Assembly: GCA_937916135.1 (NCBI GenBank)
Contig: CALFTQ010000024.1
Coordinates: forward strand, 1 to 9,106
From: an uncultured Verrucomicrobiales bacterium
Lineage (GTDB): Bacteria; Verrucomicrobiota; Verrucomicrobiia; Verrucomicrobiales; Akkermansiaceae
Reading direction: 5' to 3'
DNA length: 9,106 nucleotides
Shown here: one piece after another, positions 6,236 through 9,106 of the stretch
How the letters are laid out: the number at the start of each line of letters is the position of its first letter
Position numbering within the stretch: position 1 is the stretch's first letter
The notes under the pieces: model-generated
Database searches by the model: none
What the model was told of the DNA's origin: nothing
The model's input: the letters and a program-made list of their open reading frames with translations, nothing else
Made by a program: the position numbers and the translations under genes

Positions 6236-7555
6236 CTACAAGACATTCCATTTGGCCGCCTTCTTTTCACCTACACGTACCAATACCCCCAATCGCGACA
6301 ACTCATCAAACTCCCGCTTCAATGTAGCAATGCTCAACCCCATTCCTGAAGCCACATCCTTTCTGGATGAGTCCGGATGCTCTCTCAGCCATGCAACTAT
6401 GGAAAGTTGACGGTCTGTAAACCTTGGAGACCGTTCATCAGGACCAGACACTTCAAACACTGTTACAACCTCTCTATCAGTAAAAGAATAGGTCTGAGGG
6501 GCTGTTCCATATTCGCGGCAGGCATCTGCGATGCGCTTGATACCGCGGCCCCAGGACTCGACATGACCGGCGCGGTAGAACGCGCGTGCAATAAGGGGGT
6601 TGATAGCCTTGGAGCCGTGCTTATCCAGCGCGCCTTCAATCACCCACTGCATGGGGATTCGGGCCTGATTGTAAATGACAACCTTGTTATCATACACGCG
6701 AATCTGGATAGGCACACCGCTGGAATAGTCGGAGTGAATGATAGCATTGAACACCGCCTCGCGAATCGCCGTACGAGGGAAGGGATAGCGATCCACCCGG
6801 GTGATACCATCGTACGAAATCCAGGCACGCATGTACTTGGTGTAAATGAGGTCAATCACCTGATCCGCCTGGCGGAAGAGAGAACCCTCCAGAAGGTCAT
6901 CGTAGAGGATTTCGGCATCATTCTCAAAAAAGCCCACCTTGATAAATGCACCGGGGAACCAGCGTGTGGGGCGCGGGTGGAAAAGAAGAATGGCGGCACG
7001 ATTGAGCCGGTCACGGTCATCCAGCAATTCCAGACGCTGCAGAAGCTCGTGGCGGGATATTTCAAAATCCTCAGGGTTCATACGGCGATTTTTCAGAGCC
7101 TCCCTCTGAAAAATCTCGAAACTGATGGAATCCAGGTCAGCAGGTGTTACGCGGTCTACGGAAATACCATCCCACTGAGCCCCGGTCTTCTCCAGCAGAA
7201 AATGAGTCAGCGCAGTCCCGGTGAGCTGCTGACAGACGCTGCCGCTGCGATAGTAGAACTCACCGCGGCAGGAAACAGGCGAACTCACAGCAGGAACCAC
7301 GACCTCAACCCAGAACAAATCCGCATGCTTTCGCAGGTTCACATCCACCTGCACACCCATCACATCGCGAACCTTGTTGGGCAGATTCTCCAGGAGTTTC
7401 CTGGCAGCAGACTCCGGAACACCAGTAACCTGTCCGTGGTCATCCAGACCGATGCACAAGGTGCCACCCTGAGCATTGGCAAATGCACAGATTTCGCGGA
7501 GATGGTCATCCTTCCAGGATGCCTTCCACTCCAGGCACTGGTGTTCCAGATTCAT
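6236..7555 (-). CDS. AlbA_2 (Schlafen-type) / GHKL ATPase / winged-helix putative transcriptional regulator
   Basis: This 439-residue protein has the three-part layout of COG2865-type regulators. The N-terminal AlbA_2 nucleic-acid-binding domain (about 1-120) shows ExK at 9-11, FANAQGG at 25-31 and IGLDDHG at 35-41. A RecG-C-terminal-like HATPase_c_4 domain follows (about 260-375) with REAVFNAIIH near 265-274 and ESWGRGIKR near 333-341. The C-terminal winged helix (about 385-439) has a recognition-helix-like MGLSIATLKREFDELSRLG. Such proteins are predicted regulators, and some occur in defence contexts, but the target here is unknown. It starts 6 bp after the purD stop on the same strand, with only a weak ribosome site, so it is probably co-transcribed and translationally coupled. 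Its codon choice looks visibly less GC-biased than that of purD or the peptidase, suggesting later acquisition (not computed). The gene appears intact. Repeat arrays encoding NEP-type peptides lie just after its stop. Confidence 0.9.
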   Translation of the reverse strand: MNLEHQCLEWKASWKDDHLREICAFANAQGGTLCIGLDDHGQVTGVPESAARKLLENLPNKVRDVMGVQVDVNLRKHADLFWVEVVVPAVSSPVSCRGEFYYRSGSVCQQLTGTALTHFLLEKTGAQWDGISVDRVTPADLDSISFEIFQREALKNRRMNPEDFEISRHELLQRLELLDDRDRLNRAAILLFHPRPTRWFPGAFIKVGFFENDAEILYDDLLEGSLFRQADQVIDLIYTKYMRAWISYDGITRVDRYPFPRTAIREAVFNAIIHSDYSSGVPIQIRVYDNKVVIYNQARIPMQWVIEGALDKHGSKAINPLIARAFYRAGHVESWGRGIKRIADACREYGTAPQTYSFTDREVVTVFEVSGPDERSPRFTDRQLSIVAWLREHPDSSRKDVASGMGLSIATLKREFDELSRLGVLVRVGEKKAAKWNVL

Positions 7556-7561
7556 CTACCG

Positions 7562-8806
7562 TTACATATTGGCGTAGCCGATATCGGAGCGGCGCTGGGA
7601 GCCGGCAAAATCGACCTTGGCGGCCTCGGCATGGGCCTTGGTGCGGGCGGCATCGAGCGTATCGCCCTGGGCCACGATGGCGAGCACACGGCCACCGGCG
7701 GTCACCCAGCCCTCGGGGGTCTTCTTCGTGCCGCAGTGGAACACGCGGGCATCGCAGGATTCGAGGCCGGAGATGAGGTCGCCGCTGTGGGAGCTGGCGG
7801 GGTAGCCGGCGCTGGCGAGGATGCAGCAGATGCTCCAGCCCTCGTTGAAGGAGATGAGCTCAGGGGCGAAATCGCCCTGGGCACCCTTGAGGCAGAAGGT
7901 GGCCAGGTCGCCCTGCAGCAGAGGCATCACGGCCTCGCACTCAGGGTCGCCGAAGCGGCAGTTGTACTCAATCACCTTGGGACCCTGCGGGGTGAGCATG
8001 AGCCCGAAATACAGGAAGCCGCGGTAGGGCAGGCCATCTGCCTGCAGGCCACGCACCGTGGGAGCCACGATGGTTTCCTCGATGGTCTTGATGAGCTCCG
8101 GCGAGGCGAGCTGGCGGGAAGCCACGGCGCCCATGCCGCCGGTGTTGGGGCCGGCATCACCCACTTCCAGGCGCTTGTAGTCGCGGGCCGGGCAGAGGAT
8201 GAGGTACTTATCATCGCAGATGGCGCCGAAGATGGAAATTTCCGGGCCGGTGAGGAATTCCTCCACCAGCAGGCGGCCTGCGCCGAAACGCTTCTGGATG
8301 AACACCTCGTTGAGGAACTCCTCTGCGCTGGCTGCATCCGGGCACACGGCCACGCCCTTGCCGGCGGCCAGGCCGTCGAACTTCAGCACGGTGGGGTACT
8401 GGCCATTAATGGCTGCGATGGCTTCATCATAGCTCTCCACGGCGGTGGCCATGCCGGTGGGGATGCTGTGGCGCAGCAGGAAATTCTTGGCGAACTCCTT
8501 GGAGGCCTCCAGCTGGGCACTCTCCTTCTGCGGCCCCCAGCAGGGAATACCGGCAGCGGCGCAGCGGTTGGCCAGGCCATCTTCCTTCACCAGGTAGCTT
8601 TCCTCGCCGGCCACGCAGAGGTCAATCTTGTTGTCCACCATCCACTGGATGAGGGCATCGAAACCATCGGCCTCGATGCGGGTGGCAGTCCGGCAGATGG
8701 CATCGCTACCGGGGAACGTGTAGAGCTCGGGTTTGCACGGGCTGGCGGCCAGGGTCTCTACCAGAGCCTGCTCGCGCCCACCTTTTCCAATGACGGCAAT
8801 TTTCAT
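7562..8806 (-). CDS. purD: Phosphoribosylamine-glycine ligase (GAR synthetase)
   Basis: This cytoplasmic ATP-grasp enzyme of 414 residues joins glycine to 5-phosphoribosylamine, the second step of purine synthesis. The motifs are in order. The N-terminal dinucleotide-like loop is IGKGGREQAL (6-15; the usual form is GSGGREHAL, so His13 is replaced by Gln). The ATP-binding stretch is KFDGLAAGKGVAV (about 141-153). RDYKRLEVGDAGPNTGGMGA spans about 207-226, and the metal and ATP site EYNCRFGDPE spans about 279-288. The C-terminus SDIGYANM corresponds to the usual RxDIGxR-type ending. Length is close to the family norm. The ATG at 8806 is the only start that keeps the conserved first strand complete. 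No Shine-Dalgarno sequence precedes it, and a promoter-like sequence ends about 10 bases upstream. It is followed after 6 bp by the AlbA_2 regulator gene; no other purine gene is present nearby. Confidence 0.96.
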   Translation of the reverse strand: MKIAVIGKGGREQALVETLAASPCKPELYTFPGSDAICRTATRIEADGFDALIQWMVDNKIDLCVAGEESYLVKEDGLANRCAAAGIPCWGPQKESAQLEASKEFAKNFLLRHSIPTGMATAVESYDEAIAAINGQYPTVLKFDGLAAGKGVAVCPDAASAEEFLNEVFIQKRFGAGRLLVEEFLTGPEISIFGAICDDKYLILCPARDYKRLEVGDAGPNTGGMGAVASRQLASPELIKTIEETIVAPTVRGLQADGLPYRGFLYFGLMLTPQGPKVIEYNCRFGDPECEAVMPLLQGDLATFCLKGAQGDFAPELISFNEGWSICCILASAGYPASSHSGDLISGLESCDARVFHCGTKKTPEGWVTAGGRVLAIVAQGDTLDAARTKAHAEAAKVDFAGSQRRSDIGYANM

Positions 8807-8815
8807 GTTGCGCGC

Positions 8816-8844
8816 ATTCTATCACATTCACCCGCGCGGAGCAA
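8816..8844 (-). promoter_or_regulatory. Candidate purD promoter giving a very short leader
   Basis: On the minus strand TTGCTC (8844-8839) and TAGAAT (8821-8816) are separated by exactly 17 bp; the -10 matches consensus at 5/6 and the -35 at 3/6. Transcription would begin around 8811-8808, leaving a leader of about 2-5 bases before the ATG at 8806. That agrees with the absence of a Shine-Dalgarno sequence. The call is pattern-based. Confidence 0.45.
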
Positions 8845-9052
8845 GGCGAATGTCTACGGTGCGCGATATAGCCGCACGTGTCCCAAAGATTTTGTAAGAA
8901 GCAGAAATATCAGCAACATTTGGGAAGACGCCTCCCCTCCCTCTGCCAGATTCCCATTTCCACTCCGCCAAATGCGCACACCACCACCATCTTTATTGAT
9001 GAGGCAATTAAAGATTGATGTGTTATCCGCATTGGGGGTGACGGACAAATTG
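8845..9052. other. Intergenic stretch with no supported gene
   Basis: This 208-bp stretch lies between the purD promoter and the right-hand repeat. It is more AT-rich than the flanking genes. A 64-codon TTG-initiated open stretch exists on the minus strand (9048-8854) but has no ribosome site, no recognisable family and unremarkable composition. A short imperfect hairpin, GTGCG...CGCAC (8859-8877), is the only structure noticed. Confidence 0.5.
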
Positions 9053-9106
9053 GAATTTGAAGAAGTACGAGGTACGAAGTGGGAAGTGCGAAGTATAAAG
9101 TCAGGC
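9053..9106. repeat. Second copy of the heptamer-armed repeat (one arm, cut by the window edge)
   Basis: These 54 bases are the reverse complement of 2178-2231 with a single substitution in the second 7-bp unit. The arm consists of six GAAGTRC-type heptamers preceded by GAATTTGAA and ends in TCAGGC at the window edge, exactly where the first copy continues into its core hairpins. The rest of the element presumably lies beyond the window. The flanks outside the repeat differ from those of copy 1 apart from a few A/T-rich bases, so the repeat boundary is near 9053. Confidence 0.88.

Noticed and set aside
8854..9048. 64-codon minus-strand open frame upstream of purD
   Set aside because: It has a TTG start, no ribosome site and no recognisable sequence, and its 3' end overlaps the region just upstream of the purD promoter.

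Overview
The window looks like part of a GC-rich Gram-negative chromosome. The gene families, the secreted coiled-coil/TPR protein and the dnaX-ybaB pair fit Verrucomicrobiota (Akkermansia-like). That assignment is from general impression, not from a search, and is only moderately secure. Four of the five complete genes are on the minus strand. No rRNA, tRNA, CRISPR array, transposase or phage gene was seen.

Layout from left to right: positions 1-54 hold the first 18 codons of a YbaB/EbfC nucleoid protein, transcribed leftwards. Just upstream of it is dnaX (76-1992, minus), the clamp-loader tau subunit, with two of the usual four zinc-ligand cysteines missing and two Pro/Ala-rich linkers. Between dnaX and the divergent gene to its right lies about 340 bp holding a structured repeat of roughly 150 bp (2081-2231): inverted arms built from 7-bp tandem units around two perfect stem-loops. 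A second copy of one arm, inverted and 98% identical over 54 bp, runs off the right edge (9053-9106). Next is a large exported coiled-coil plus TPR protein (2336-4765, plus). It converges on an M42-family metallo-aminopeptidase (4898-5983, minus), with three hairpins in the gap.

The 250 bp upstream of the peptidase contains two separate 4-unit arrays of a 12-bp repeat. On the minus strand these read as Asn-Glu-Pro-Ile/Val peptides, but no credible gene encodes them. Next is an AlbA_2 (Schlafen-type)/GHKL-ATPase/winged-helix regulator (6236-7555, minus), starting only 6 bp after the stop of purD (7562-8806, minus; GAR synthetase of purine synthesis). purD has a good candidate promoter whose start site would leave almost no 5' leader.

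Functionally this is mostly housekeeping: DNA replication (dnaX, ybaB), purine synthesis (purD) and peptide turnover (M42). The accessory parts are the AlbA_2 regulator with its downstream repeat arrays and the heptamer-armed palindromic element. I see no clear multi-gene novel system. The two repeat structures are the parts most worth following up.
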